The position numbers were made by a program, and so were the translations under genes. Below, piece after piece: positions 6,423 through 15,379 of a stretch of DNA of 49,349 bases. Source of the DNA: Treponema sp. UBA3813 (GTDB lineage: Bacteria > Spirochaetota > Spirochaetia > Treponematales > Treponemataceae). Position 1 is the stretch's first letter, and each line of letters begins with the position of its first letter. The stretch is taken from positions 1-49,349 of the forward strand of contig DFEB01000008.1 in the NCBI GenBank assembly GCA_002368605.1. Reading direction: 5' to 3'. Below the pieces are notes generated by a model. That model searched no databases and was not told the origin of the DNA. It worked only from the letters and a program-made list of their open reading frames with translations.

Positions 6423-7616
6423 TTAATAATTATCCCACTTAAAATCATCGAAATCCTTAATCTGGCTTTCCCGCTCGTTGCGGAAATATTTTTCCAGTTT
6501 GCGGATTGTAAGGGGCTTTTTGGCGGCGTAGTTGGGGTTCAGGTAAAAATATGCGCTATAGAGTTTATTTTCGTCGCTTTCCACAGGACTTTCGTCATCG
6601 ATGAAGATTATTCCTGCCAGATTTTTTGCCACATCCTTAACTTTGATTCTGCCCTGAGCGTAGCTTGAAGAATAGAGGGCGGCGTCATCTTTCATGCGGT
6701 TGAGTTCGATGAAGGTGCGGCGGGCCAGAGAACGGTAGAACATATTGTTGAAATCACCAAAATCCACGGTCTCTTCGTTAAAATAGGGATTTCTGACCAT
6801 TGTAATCACTGAATATTCGTTATCAAGAAGTTTTGAGCCGTAATCGAGGAATTTGTACTTGTAGGCTTCTGCCATGGCGAAGGGGGAATACTCCCGCACG
6901 GTGCTTATGGTGTCGGAATATTCGATTCGGAAAGTGAAGATTATGCCGCTTTGAGACTGATACATAAGAAGCCGCTGATTTTTGCTGACGGCGGCGGCAA
7001 GAGCCCGGTAAATTTTCCGCTTTTCGTAGCCCAGATTCTGTTTGACTTCGGTGTAGTCCAGGCTTGAAAGGTTGTCCACTCCAATCATCACGCTTTTTGA
7101 GAGGGTAATAAGGGAATATTCTTCAACGGCCTCAATCACCTCGTCCAGGATATTCTGATGAATACAGTTAAAGCTTTTTACATCGGTGAAAATCAAATCG
7201 TGGCGCAGGTGCAGGCACAAATCAATGTCTATGACTTCCTTCTGACCGTTCTTCGCGGGAATGGACTTGGGGTGATTTTTTATTGGAAGCTGATTTATAT
7301 AAGAAAGATTGAAAAATTCAGAAAACTGAGAGTAAAAATCCAGGGCCACCAGTTCGGAATAAGGGCCTGCCCAGCCGGAATTTTTCGCCTCGCCGATATT
7401 CTTGACCCTCTCGGCAATGTCGATTAAGGCAGGAAAATCCCCTTTGAATTTTTGATTCAGCCGTTCAAGTCGGGCAAGAAAATTCTTGGCAAAGAGATTG
7501 GGAGGTCTGCGGTTGAGGGGAGAAATGCAGGAATTCGTGTTGGCCTTGTTACGGATTGTCTTTTGAATCCCAAAGGTGCGAGAAATTATCTGCTCAAGAT
7601 TCTCAATATCGGTCAA
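6423..7616 (-). CDS. Predicted PD-(D/E)xK-fold protein of unknown role
   Basis: A 397-residue cytoplasmic protein of no family I can name. Its middle holds a plausible nuclease core: Glu88 in a helix (PYSELVALDF), Asp130 and Asp132 (VIDIDL), then FTDVKSF with Asp145-x-Lys147, the spacing expected of a PD-(D/E)xK active site. The start is TTG at 7616, supported by AAGGA about 8 bases upstream. The hslU stop lies 14 bases before it, so it is probably the last gene of the long minus-strand unit. A DNA-processing role would suit the company of topA, dprA and two Xer genes, but no sequence evidence ties it to any of them. Catalytic activity is inferred from motif spacing only. Confidence 0.6.
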   Translation of the reverse strand: MTDIENLEQIISRTFGIQKTIRNKANTNSCISPLNRRPPNLFAKNFLARLERLNQKFKGDFPALIDIAERVKNIGEAKNSGWAGPYSELVALDFYSQFSEFFNLSYINQLPIKNHPKSIPAKNGQKEVIDIDLCLHLRHDLIFTDVKSFNCIHQNILDEVIEAVEEYSLITLSKSVMIGVDNLSSLDYTEVKQNLGYEKRKIYRALAAAVSKNQRLLMYQSQSGIIFTFRIEYSDTISTVREYSPFAMAEAYKYKFLDYGSKLLDNEYSVITMVRNPYFNEETVDFGDFNNMFYRSLARRTFIELNRMKDDAALYSSSYAQGRIKVKDVAKNLAGIIFIDDESPVESDENKLYSAYFYLNPNYAAKKPLTIRKLEKYFRNERESQIKDFDDFKWDNY

Positions 7617-7630
7617 CCGCAGTTCCTTTT

Positions 7631-8995
7631 CTACAATATGTAACGGCTTAAATCCTGATCTTTGACGACCCCGGTGAGCTTTTCGTCCACATATTTTGCG
7701 TCCACATTTACGGTTTCGCCCTCGTGCTCGTCAGCGTCAAAGCTGATTTCCTCAAGGACTTTTTCCATGATTGTGTGAAGGCGGCGCGCTCCGATATTCT
7801 CGCTGCGGCTGTTAAGTTCCTCGGCGATTTCGCTCATGCGGTCGATTGAATCTTCGGTAAAGACGATATTCACGCCTTCCGTTGCCAGCAAAGCCGAATA
7901 CTGCTTGGTAAGGGCATTTTTCGGCTCGGTGAGGATTCGCTTGAAGTCGGCTTTAGAAAGAGACTCCAGCTCAACTCTGAGAGGGAAACGCCCCTGCAAT
8001 TCAGGAATCAAATCGCTGGGGGCAGCAAGACTGAAAGCTCCCGCCGCGATAAAGAGAATGTGGGTTGTGTCCACCACTCCGAATTTCGTGTTGACTTTAG
8101 AGCCTTCTACAATAGGAAGAATATCACGCTGGACGCCTTCCCGGCTCACCTGACCGCTGGAATTGGCGTTTTTGGTGGCAATTTTATCGATTTCGTCGAT
8201 AAAGATGATTCCGCTCTGCTCCACCCGCTCTTTTGCCTTGTCAGCCACTTTGTCAGCGTCAATCATCGAATCCAAGACTTCTTCTGTGAGGATTTTGCGC
8301 GCTTCACGGACAGAAACATTCTTCTTTTTGTGATTGCGGCCTGAAAGCATGTTCTGGATTTCCATCATGCCGCTCTGCAAGTCGTCCATTGAGCCGCCTG
8401 CGATAATTTCCATGCTGGGCATTGTGTTCTGCCTTTTTACTGTAAGCTCAACCTCGCGGTCTTCAAGTTTGCCCTCACGGAGCATCTGGCGGAATTTTTC
8501 TCTCGTAGAGTTGTCAAGCGGAGCGATTTCTTTATTTTCGCCCTCGCCTTTTTCATCTTCTTTTTTGTCGCCGCTTCCCGGAAGAAGAAGGTCAAGCAAT
8601 TTTTCCTCGACTTTGGGAAGGCTTGCCTCCCTCATTGAGTCCTCGACTTCTTTTTTGACATTATTGAAGCCCACGGCCATTAAGTCACGGACCATAGACT
8701 CAACATCACGGCCAACATAGCCCACTTCAGTGTATTTCGTGGCCTCAACCTTGATAAAAGGAGCATTCACGAGTTTTGCCAGGCGGCGGGCAATCTCGGT
8801 CTTACCAACGCCAGTAGGTCCAATCATGAGGATATTTTTGGGCGCAACCTCGTCACGGATATCATCCGCAAGATGAATACGGCGGATTCTGTTACGGAGA
8901 GCAACGGCCACCGCCTTTTTAGCCTTTTCCTGCCCGATAATATAGGCATCCAGTTTTTCAACAATCTGCTTAGGTGTAAGTCCTTCGATAGACAT
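7631..8995 (-). CDS. hslU: HslU ATPase unfoldase of the HslVU protease
   Basis: AAA+ ring ATPase that unfolds substrates and feeds them to HslV. Visible: Walker A GPTGVGKT (residues 59-66), the pore-loop region [11 protein letters not shown], an inserted intermediate (I) domain with a charged low-complexity stretch, Walker [10 protein letters not shown] (near 268), and the C-terminal tail LSRYIL, which in the family docks into HslV and activates it. At 454 residues it is of normal length. The hslV stop is 14 bases upstream, so the two are one operon. Confidence 0.97.
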   Translation of the reverse strand: MSIEGLTPKQIVEKLDAYIIGQEKAKKAVAVALRNRIRRIHLADDIRDEVAPKNILMIGPTGVGKTEIARRLAKLVNAPFIKVEATKYTEVGYVGRDVESMVRDLMAVGFNNVKKEVEDSMREASLPKVEEKLLDLLLPGSGDKKEDEKGEGENKEIAPLDNSTREKFRQMLREGKLEDREVELTVKRQNTMPSMEIIAGGSMDDLQSGMMEIQNMLSGRNHKKKNVSVREARKILTEEVLDSMIDADKVADKAKERVEQSGIIFIDEIDKIATKNANSSGQVSREGVQRDILPIVEGSKVNTKFGVVDTTHILFIAAGAFSLAAPSDLIPELQGRFPLRVELESLSKADFKRILTEPKNALTKQYSALLATEGVNIVFTEDSIDRMSEIAEELNSRSENIGARRLHTIMEKVLEEISFDADEHEGETVNVDAKYVDEKLTGVVKDQDLSRYIL

Positions 8996-9009
8996 AAATT
9001 ATCCTTATT

Positions 9010-9549
9010 TTAAATCTCTTCTACGGTGATGTTATTGTTTGTGTAGATACAAATGTTTCCGGCGATTTTTAAGCTTCGCTCGGCGATTTCCCTTGCGCTC
9101 AGGTCGCTTGAATCAAGGTAGGCCAGGGCCGCTGAATAGGCGTAGTTTCCGCCGCTTCCGATTGCAAGGACATCGTTTTCAGGCTCAATGACATTTCCGT
9201 CGCCTGAAATCAAAAGAATCTTGCTGGAATCGGCCACGATGAGCATGGCCTCAAGCTTCTGGTACATTCTGTCTGTTCGCCACATTTTTGCAAGTTCAAC
9301 GGCACTTCTAGTTAAATCCCCATTGAATTCCTTGATTTTTTCTTCGAATTTATCAAGCAAAGTGAATGCGTCGGCGACGCTGCCTGCAAAGCCAGTGAGA
9401 ATCTTTCCGTTGTAGATTTTGCGCACTTTTCGGGCATTGCCCTTGCAGACTGTATTTCCCAGGGTAACCTGACCGTCCCCCGCCATAGCCACCTTTCCGT
9501 TCCGCTTTACCGCAATAACGGTGGTGCTTCGAATTTCAACCTTTTCCAT
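9010..9549 (-). CDS. hslV: HslV peptidase subunit
   Basis: Proteasome-like threonine peptidase. The 179 residues include the short propeptide MEKVEIRS before [10 protein letters not shown], whose first Thr would be the catalytic N-terminus after processing. Other family blocks are [20 protein letters not shown] and [13 protein letters not shown]. It is the first gene of the hslVU pair. A 59-bp gap separates it from the upstream xer gene; I see no strong promoter there, so it may be read from upstream. Confidence 0.97.
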   Translation of the reverse strand: MEKVEIRSTTVIAVKRNGKVAMAGDGQVTLGNTVCKGNARKVRKIYNGKILTGFAGSVADAFTLLDKFEEKIKEFNGDLTRSAVELAKMWRTDRMYQKLEAMLIVADSSKILLISGDGNVIEPENDVLAIGSGGNYAYSAALAYLDSSDLSAREIAERSLKIAGNICIYTNNNITVEEI

Positions 9550-9608
9550 ATATTAAAGATAATGAAAAAAATGAGTGACGGCAAGGGAATAACCTTCCTT
9601 TTGTGCCT

Positions 9609-10511
9609 TTACTTTCCAGCGTGAGGATGAGCTTTATTGTACATTTCAATCATTTTTTCTGTACTGATGTGAGTGTAACGCTGGGTGGTGGAAATACTCG
9701 CATGGCCCAGCATTTCCTGAACCATGCGCACATCCGCTCCGTTGGTAATCATGGCGGTGGCGAAAGTGTGGCGGAAGGCATGTGGCGAAACATGATGTTT
9801 AGTTCCCTCGCTGCCAGAATAGCGGCTGATTATCATGCGGATTCCGCCAGTGGTAAGGGCGCCTCCCCTCTGGTTGACGAAAATATGCCGCTCTCTATCT
9901 TCCTCTCCAAAGCGCTTTTTTCGGTCTTCAAGATAGGCTTTCAATGCATTCCGGGCATCTTTTTCAAAATAGACCCGACGGTCTTTGCTTCCCTTACCAG
10001 TGACGATTGCAGAAGTATAATCCCCGCCAAAATCATCAAGGGTGAGGGAGGCGATTTCCGAGACACGGCAGCCAGAAGAATAGAGCATTTCAAAAAGCGC
10101 CCTATCCCGTTTTTCCCACAAAAGCTCGTTCACTTCAGGCTCGCGGCAGAGCTTGTCGATTTCTGCCCCGGTCATGAATCTGGGAAGTTTTTTGGGATTT
10201 TTTACGGTTTTTAGCTCAAGGGCGACATTTTTTTGAAGATGACCAAATTTCCTGCAATATGCAAAAAGAGAACGGACGGAAGAAATAAAACGGTTGATAG
10301 AGGCTGCAGAACGCTTTTTTTTGGAGAGAAAGCCCACGCACTGCTTTAAGTCTTCAAGCTCAATGACAGAAATATCTCGCGCAGAGCCGATAAAGGGCAT
10401 TTCCTTGAACTGGGTCAAATCATTTCCGCAAGCGGTGAGCGTGTTGGCAGAAAGAGTGCGCACGGATTCAATGTAAGAGAGATATTCAGAAATCGCATCA
10501 GAGACAGTCAT
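9609..10511 (-). CDS. xerC: Tyrosine recombinase, XerC/XerD type (copy 2)
   Basis: Chromosome-dimer resolution recombinase. An N-terminal SAM-like core-binding domain (1-100) is followed by a catalytic domain with the full set: Arg149 (SGCRVSE), Lys173 (GKGSK), His244-x-x-Arg247 (HAFRH), His270 (LGHASIS) and Tyr279. The 300 residues are the normal size. A second complete Xer protein lies 4 kb upstream in the same direction. Which is XerC and which XerD cannot be decided from sequence alone, so the symbol is provisional. Housekeeping location, not beside an integron or prophage. Confidence 0.85.
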   Translation of the reverse strand: MTVSDAISEYLSYIESVRTLSANTLTACGNDLTQFKEMPFIGSARDISVIELEDLKQCVGFLSKKKRSAASINRFISSVRSLFAYCRKFGHLQKNVALELKTVKNPKKLPRFMTGAEIDKLCREPEVNELLWEKRDRALFEMLYSSGCRVSEIASLTLDDFGGDYTSAIVTGKGSKDRRVYFEKDARNALKAYLEDRKKRFGEEDRERHIFVNQRGGALTTGGIRMIISRYSGSEGTKHHVSPHAFRHTFATAMITNGADVRMVQEMLGHASISTTQRYTHISTEKMIEMYNKAHPHAGK

Positions 10512-10543
10512 GCTTTAAATATCGGCGTTTTCGCCCGAATATT

Positions 10544-12703
10544 TTATTCAGCGGCCATCTCAGCAAGTTTTTCTGCATCCACAGTCTCTTCATCGGCAGA
10601 GTGGAGATAATCGCAATCCGGGTTGATGCAAGACTTGTAGTTGCCGTTCTTTTTGTCGAATTTTTCAACAAGGAACCATCCGCACTTAGGACAATACTGA
10701 TTGTCCAGGGGCTTAAAGTGAGAGATAAAATCGCACTTTGGATAGTTGGTGCAGCCGTAGAATTCCTTGCCCCTGCCCTTTGTTTTTCGGGCAACGATTT
10801 CACCGTCACAGCCTTCTTTCGGGCATTTTGCCAGAGGAATTGACTTTGTATTGTGGCACTCAGGGAAGCCAGAGCAGGCAAGGAAGTAACCGAAGCGGCC
10901 AAGTTTTTTGACCATAGGCTTACCGCACTTGTCGCAAACCTTGTCCGTCGTCTCGTCCAAAAAGCCCTTTATGCTTTCAACGGAAGTCTCCACTTCCTCA
11001 CAGCGTTTTTTGAAAGGCCCGTAGAAGTCGCGTATCATGTTATTCCAGACAATGCCCCCCTGCTCCACTTTGTCGAGGGTATTTTCTACATCAGCTGTAA
11101 AATGCTCGTTGATTACATCAGGGAAGGCTTCGACCAGAATCTTACAAATCATCTTGCCTAAAACAGTCGGCATGAGCTGTTTGTTGTTCCTTGTGACATA
11201 ATAGCGGTCAAGAAGGACGGAAATAATCGGCGCATAAGTTGAAGGCCGGCCGATTCCCTTTTCTTCAAGGGTGCGGACAATCGAAGCGTCAGAATAGCGG
11301 GCAGGTCCCTGGGTAAAGTGCTGCTCCGGGTAGAAGGCATGGCTTGACTCAAGGACTTCGTCTTTTTTGAGGGAAGGAAGATTTCCCGTGACATCTTCTT
11401 TTGAAGAAAGCAGTTTGATAACTGAATAAAAGCCCTTTTCCACCAATTTGCTCGCGCTCACACGGAAGAGAGCCTCTCCTGCAAGGATTTCCACAGAAGT
11501 AGTGGCGGTCTTTGCGTTGGTCATCTGGCTTGAGACAAATCGCTCCCAGATGATTGTGTAAAGGCGCAACTGGTCGCGGGTGAGATAATCTTTTACATAT
11601 TCTGGAGTGTATTTTGAGTAGGTCGGGCGGATACATTCATGGGCATCCTGGGCACTTTTTCCAACGGCATAGTGAATCGGCTCTTCGGGAAGATTTGAGG
11701 GAAATTCCTTGCCAATCCATTCACGCACCTCGTCCAAAGCGGTCTGGGCGATTCGCACGGAGTCGGTTCGCATGTAAGTGATAAGACCAACACGCCCCTC
11801 TCCCATCTGAATGCCTTCGTAGAGCTGCTGGGCAATCTGCATGGTCTTTCGTGAAGTGAAGCCCAGCCGGTTTGCCGCCGCCTGCTGCATTTTTGATGTG
11901 GTAAAAGGAGCCTTTGGCCTGACAGTCTTTTCGGTGACTTTAACATCGCTGACTCGGCACTCTGAATTCTTGATTTCTTCAATGATTTCATTGACGGCTT
12001 TTTCGCTCTTTAACTCAGGATTTTCGCCCTTGTATTTTGCAAGCTGAGCCGTAAATTTTGTCTTTCCCTTCTGGAAATCCGCTTCGAGAGTCCAATACTC
12101 TTCCGGGATAAAATCTTCGACTTCCTTTTCGCGCTCACAAATGAGGCGGAGGGCGACAGACTGAACCCGGCCCGCGCTCAGGCCGTTCTTTACCTTTTCC
12201 CACAAAATTGGGCTCAAATTGTAGCCCACCAGGCGGTCAAGGACACGGCGGGCTTTCTGGGCATTTACCTTGCTCTCGACGATTTCGCCGGGGTGCTTTA
12301 CGGCCTCTTTGATTGCCACAGGAGTGATTTCGTTGAAGACGATTCGCTTGATGTCAGCGTCGGTTTTGTCTTTAAGCGCATTGTTCAGATGCCAGGCGAT
12401 TGCCTCTCCCTCGCGGTCGTTATCGGAAGCCAGCAGGACATGGTTTGATTTTTTCGCGTCTTTCTGAAGTTCTTTTAAAAGTTTTGCCCGGCCTCGAACT
12501 GTGATGTATTCGGGCTGAAAGTTGTCCTCAACATTGACGGCCAGCCTTGACTTGGGTAAGTCAATCAAGTGACCCATAGAGGCTTTTACGGTGTAACCGG
12601 GACCTAAGTATTTTTCGATGGTGGTTGCTTTTGCAGGGGACTCTACGATAACAAGTGTAGTTTCCTTTGGAGATTTTTCAGTCTTTGCTTTAGCCTTTGC
12701 CAT
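10544..12703 (-). CDS. topA: DNA topoisomerase I
   Basis: Type IA topoisomerase that relaxes negative supercoils. Visible: the Toprim start LVIVESPAKA (from residue 16), DNDREGEAIAWHL, and the catalytic tyrosine in GLITYMRTDS (near 310). There are three C-terminal four-cysteine zinc ribbons (CDKCGKP..., CPKEGC..., CPKCG...). The ATG at 12703 (719 residues, AAGGAAG upstream) begins MAKAKAKTEK. A longer reading from 12760 would lie inside dprA and is rejected. The start overlaps the dprA stop by 14 bases, implying translational coupling. Confidence 0.97.
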   Translation of the reverse strand: MAKAKAKTEKSPKETTLVIVESPAKATTIEKYLGPGYTVKASMGHLIDLPKSRLAVNVEDNFQPEYITVRGRAKLLKELQKDAKKSNHVLLASDNDREGEAIAWHLNNALKDKTDADIKRIVFNEITPVAIKEAVKHPGEIVESKVNAQKARRVLDRLVGYNLSPILWEKVKNGLSAGRVQSVALRLICEREKEVEDFIPEEYWTLEADFQKGKTKFTAQLAKYKGENPELKSEKAVNEIIEEIKNSECRVSDVKVTEKTVRPKAPFTTSKMQQAAANRLGFTSRKTMQIAQQLYEGIQMGEGRVGLITYMRTDSVRIAQTALDEVREWIGKEFPSNLPEEPIHYAVGKSAQDAHECIRPTYSKYTPEYVKDYLTRDQLRLYTIIWERFVSSQMTNAKTATTSVEILAGEALFRVSASKLVEKGFYSVIKLLSSKEDVTGNLPSLKKDEVLESSHAFYPEQHFTQGPARYSDASIVRTLEEKGIGRPSTYAPIISVLLDRYYVTRNNKQLMPTVLGKMICKILVEAFPDVINEHFTADVENTLDKVEQGGIVWNNMIRDFYGPFKKRCEEVETSVESIKGFLDETTDKVCDKCGKPMVKKLGRFGYFLACSGFPECHNTKSIPLAKCPKEGCDGEIVARKTKGRGKEFYGCTNYPKCDFISHFKPLDNQYCPKCGWFLVEKFDKKNGNYKSCINPDCDYLHSADEETVDAEKLAEMAAE

Positions 12704-13706
12704 AATTAAGAACTTCCTTAAATTCCTCAAAATTTGCGATAACCGCCGCCCCGTCATCAACGAAAGACTGCGGTGTATTTGTATTTTTCTTCTTATATTG
12801 TAATTCTGAAAACTGATTTATTGCAAGTGCTTCTGACGAAAAACATTGTTTATGGAAGAAAACTTCACGATTGTAGTCCAGTGCAAAATCTGCCGTAATC
12901 ATAGCTCCACTTCCTGCAGGCGCCTGAATTACTAGGGTTGCTGGTGAAAGAGCTGCGATGATACGATTCCGCTGGACATATCTGAACTGAACGGAAGGAG
13001 TCCCCGGAAGATATTCCGACATGATAAGCCCGCCCCTCTCCAAAATCTTTGCGGCAAGTTTTGTGTGGCTCTGGGGAGTAATCATATCGATTCCGCTGGG
13101 AAGAACGGCACAAGTGGCAGGATTTTGAGAAAGAAGAGCACCCTTGTGTGCAGCCCCGTCGATTCCAAAGGCAAGACCGCTCACGACGCAAAAGCCCTCA
13201 TCACAGGCAGCCTTTGAAAAGTCAGTGGCGGCTTTTAAGGCAGAAGAACCCGCCCTTCTCGTTCCCACCACAGATACACATTTTCGATTTAAGATTTCAT
13301 GATTTCCCCGGTAAAACAAAAGAAAGGGTGGATCCCGCATTTCACGGAGCATGGCAGGATAATCAGAATCAAGGTAGCAAGTCTGAAAAATCTGCTGGGC
13401 GCTCATTATTTTTTGCGCTATACGAACTTTTTTAAGGGTCCCGGAAGAGCTCCATTTGGCTCTGGGAAAAACCCGTTTAACAGCAAGGGAGATATCAGTA
13501 ATCGTCAAGGAAAGAAAACGGTCAAGGAAGGAGTTTTCATCCTGAAGAGGATTTTCGCCGTCATTAAGCAAAAAGCGCAGGAAGATGAATTTTTCCCGCA
13601 AAGTCAAAAAAGACGCGCCTGAAACAATCAGACGCGCCAAAAGCTCAATATTGTAGGAGGTGTGAGTTTTTATATTTTCTACAGCTTCATATTCTTTTTT
13701 ATCCAA
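12690..13706 (-). CDS. dprA: DNA-processing protein DprA
   Basis: Loads RecA onto incoming single-stranded DNA during transformation. The Rossmann-like core is clear: GTRRAG (148-153), SGLAFGID (176-183), and later VQRNRIIAALSPATLVIQA with SGAMITA. An N-terminal helical region and a short C-terminal extension complete 338 residues, normal for the family. The start is TTG (13706) with AAGGAA upstream; no ATG alternative fits. It overlaps topA by 14 bases. No other competence gene is in the window, so DprA may serve recombination generally here. Confidence 0.95.
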   Translation of the reverse strand: MDKKEYEAVENIKTHTSYNIELLARLIVSGASFLTLREKFIFLRFLLNDGENPLQDENSFLDRFLSLTITDISLAVKRVFPRAKWSSSGTLKKVRIAQKIMSAQQIFQTCYLDSDYPAMLREMRDPPFLLFYRGNHEILNRKCVSVVGTRRAGSSALKAATDFSKAACDEGFCVVSGLAFGIDGAAHKGALLSQNPATCAVLPSGIDMITPQSHTKLAAKILERGGLIMSEYLPGTPSVQFRYVQRNRIIAALSPATLVIQAPAGSGAMITADFALDYNREVFFHKQCFSSEALAINQFSELQYKKKNTNTPQSFVDDGAAVIANFEEFKEVLNYGKG

Positions 13707-13734
13707 ATTTCAAATTCCTTTGGATAAAAGATAA

Positions 13735-14469
13735 TTATTTTGAATATGAAGCGTCAAGAACAATTTTTTTATTCGACAAGGCTTCCTGCTTTTTCTGCTC
13801 AGATTTTGTCTGGGAAGCGATTTTGTCGTAGAGGCTGGCAGCCTTTTCGTAATCTCCCTGCATGTAATAGGCCCTGGCTAGGACGAACATGGCGTCGAAA
13901 TTGCGGGTATCAAAGGAAAGGAGTTTTTCAAGGTGGGGAATTGCCTTTTCGCTCTGGTCAAGTTCGAAGACATAGAGGATTCCCAAGCCGTAAAGGGCGC
14001 GACCGTATTTTTCTTCAAGTTCAATGGCCCGGAGATAGGCGCTTTCTGCAAGTTTCAGATAATTGTATTTTTCGGTAGTCGTTGCAGCTCCCGTAGCCTT
14101 GTAATCAAGGCTGGCTTTTGCCATGTATCCTGCGCACAAGCCCACATAATAGTAAAGGTTCTGATTTGTCGGCTGGAACTGAATCGCTTTCTGGAAGTAT
14201 TCCAGTGCCTGACCGTACATTTTTGCGTCAAGATAGCGAACAGCCAGCATTTTGTACCATACGCCGACCTGACTGTCAGCCAGCTGGTTGTCTGCAACGC
14301 GAGTCTGATATTTTGCAATAGCCGCCTTTAATTCCTCTTCGCTTGTAGGATGGTCGATTCCTTCCTCAAGTTTTTGCATACGAATGATTGATTTGTTAGA
14401 CTTTGTACAGCCGCACAAAACAAAGACCGCAAATGTAATCGCAAAGAGTGATTTATACTTTTTCTTCAT
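13735..14469 (-). CDS. TPR-repeat lipoprotein
   Basis: A 244-residue lipoprotein. The N-terminus MKKKYKSLFAITFAVFVLCGC gives a signal peptide with lipobox LCGC (modified Cys21), followed by several tetratricopeptide repeats, for example AVRYLDAKMYGQALEYFQKAI and ARAYYMQGDYEKAASLYDKI. It would be membrane-anchored, probably facing the periplasm, and act as a scaffold; the partner is unknown. The start at 14469 is chosen because the signal peptide begins there; upstream in-frame codons lie inside the xer gene. It overlaps that gene by 17 bases and precedes dprA by 28 bases. Confidence 0.88.
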   Translation of the reverse strand: MKKKYKSLFAITFAVFVLCGCTKSNKSIIRMQKLEEGIDHPTSEEELKAAIAKYQTRVADNQLADSQVGVWYKMLAVRYLDAKMYGQALEYFQKAIQFQPTNQNLYYYVGLCAGYMAKASLDYKATGAATTTEKYNYLKLAESAYLRAIELEEKYGRALYGLGILYVFELDQSEKAIPHLEKLLSFDTRNFDAMFVLARAYYMQGDYEKAASLYDKIASQTKSEQKKQEALSNKKIVLDASYSK

Positions 14470-15367
14470 AATCCGTCCTCTGATGACCAGGGAAATATTT
14501 CCTGTGTCCCTCACGCAACTGTTTATCGTCAACATGCGTGTAAATCGTCGTGGTTGCAAGATCTGAGTGACCAAGCAATTCCTGTACGCTCCGCAAATCC
14601 ATTCCTCCAGCAAGAAGATGGGTTGCGAAAGAATGACGGAGCGTGTGCACTTTCGCATAGACTCCAGCCTTTACTTCCAGAGCCTTGAAATTCTTCCAGA
14701 TTCCCTTTCGGCTCATGGGCTCGCCCTTGTAGTTCACAAAGACTTCATCCACGATTTTGTTACCAACGAGAACTGGCCTCACTTCCTCAAGGTAATGCTC
14801 AAGTTTTTCTTTTGCGCTCTCACCGAAGGGAACCATGCGCTCTTTATCGCCCTTTCCACGGACAATTAAAAGTCTTTCCTTTAAGTGCAAATCCGATACC
14901 TGCAAGGTCGCAGCCTCGCTGATTCTCAACCCACAGGAATATATCAGCTCAAAAAGCGCACGGTCGCGAACCCCAAGAGGCTCACTCACATCGATTGAGT
15001 CAAGCAGCTTGTCTACCTGCTCAACGGAAAGAACTTTAGGAAGCGCGCGACTTGCCTTAGGCCGGTCAAGCATCATTGCGTGGTTCTCTTCCCAGATTTT
15101 TTGCCGGACAAGATATGAGCCAAGGGCACGCAAGCCGGAAATATCTTTTGCAATCGTAAGTTCGTCGCACTTCAACTCAGTCCGTCGCCATATCAAATAG
15201 GAAAGAAGAACCTGCGGATTGACAGCGGCCAGCTTAACTTCCTCGCGGGAAAGCCAGTTCAGAAAAATCTTCGCACATTCCTCGTAGGTTGCCGCAGAAT
15301 TTTCTGAAAGGCGCTCAACCGAGACCATATCACTATGAAACATAAGAAGCAGGCTCTCGATTGTCAT
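14453..15367 (-). CDS. xerD: Tyrosine recombinase, XerC/XerD type (copy 1)
   Basis: A 304-residue tyrosine recombinase with Arg148 (CGLRISE), Lys172 (GKGDK), His241-x-x-Arg244 (HTLRH), His267 (LLGHSDLATT) and Tyr276. It lies 12 bases behind ftsZ, with GAGGG before the ATG, so dimer resolution is transcribed with septum genes. XerC/XerD act as a heterotetramer at dif, and FtsK switches XerD on at the septum (family knowledge); together with the copy at 9609-10511 a full pair is present. The D assignment is a guess from the more XerD-like HTLRHSFATHLL motif. Confidence 0.87.
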   Translation of the reverse strand: MTIESLLLMFHSDMVSVERLSENSAATYEECAKIFLNWLSREEVKLAAVNPQVLLSYLIWRRTELKCDELTIAKDISGLRALGSYLVRQKIWEENHAMMLDRPKASRALPKVLSVEQVDKLLDSIDVSEPLGVRDRALFELIYSCGLRISEAATLQVSDLHLKERLLIVRGKGDKERMVPFGESAKEKLEHYLEEVRPVLVGNKIVDEVFVNYKGEPMSRKGIWKNFKALEVKAGVYAKVHTLRHSFATHLLAGGMDLRSVQELLGHSDLATTTIYTHVDDKQLREGHRKYFPGHQRTDYEEKV

Positions 15368-15379
15368 TACGCCCTCGTA

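Noticed and set aside
9603-10214. Plus-strand frame of 203 codons
   Set aside because: Lies entirely opposite a clear Xer recombinase; no ribosome site or recognisable domains.
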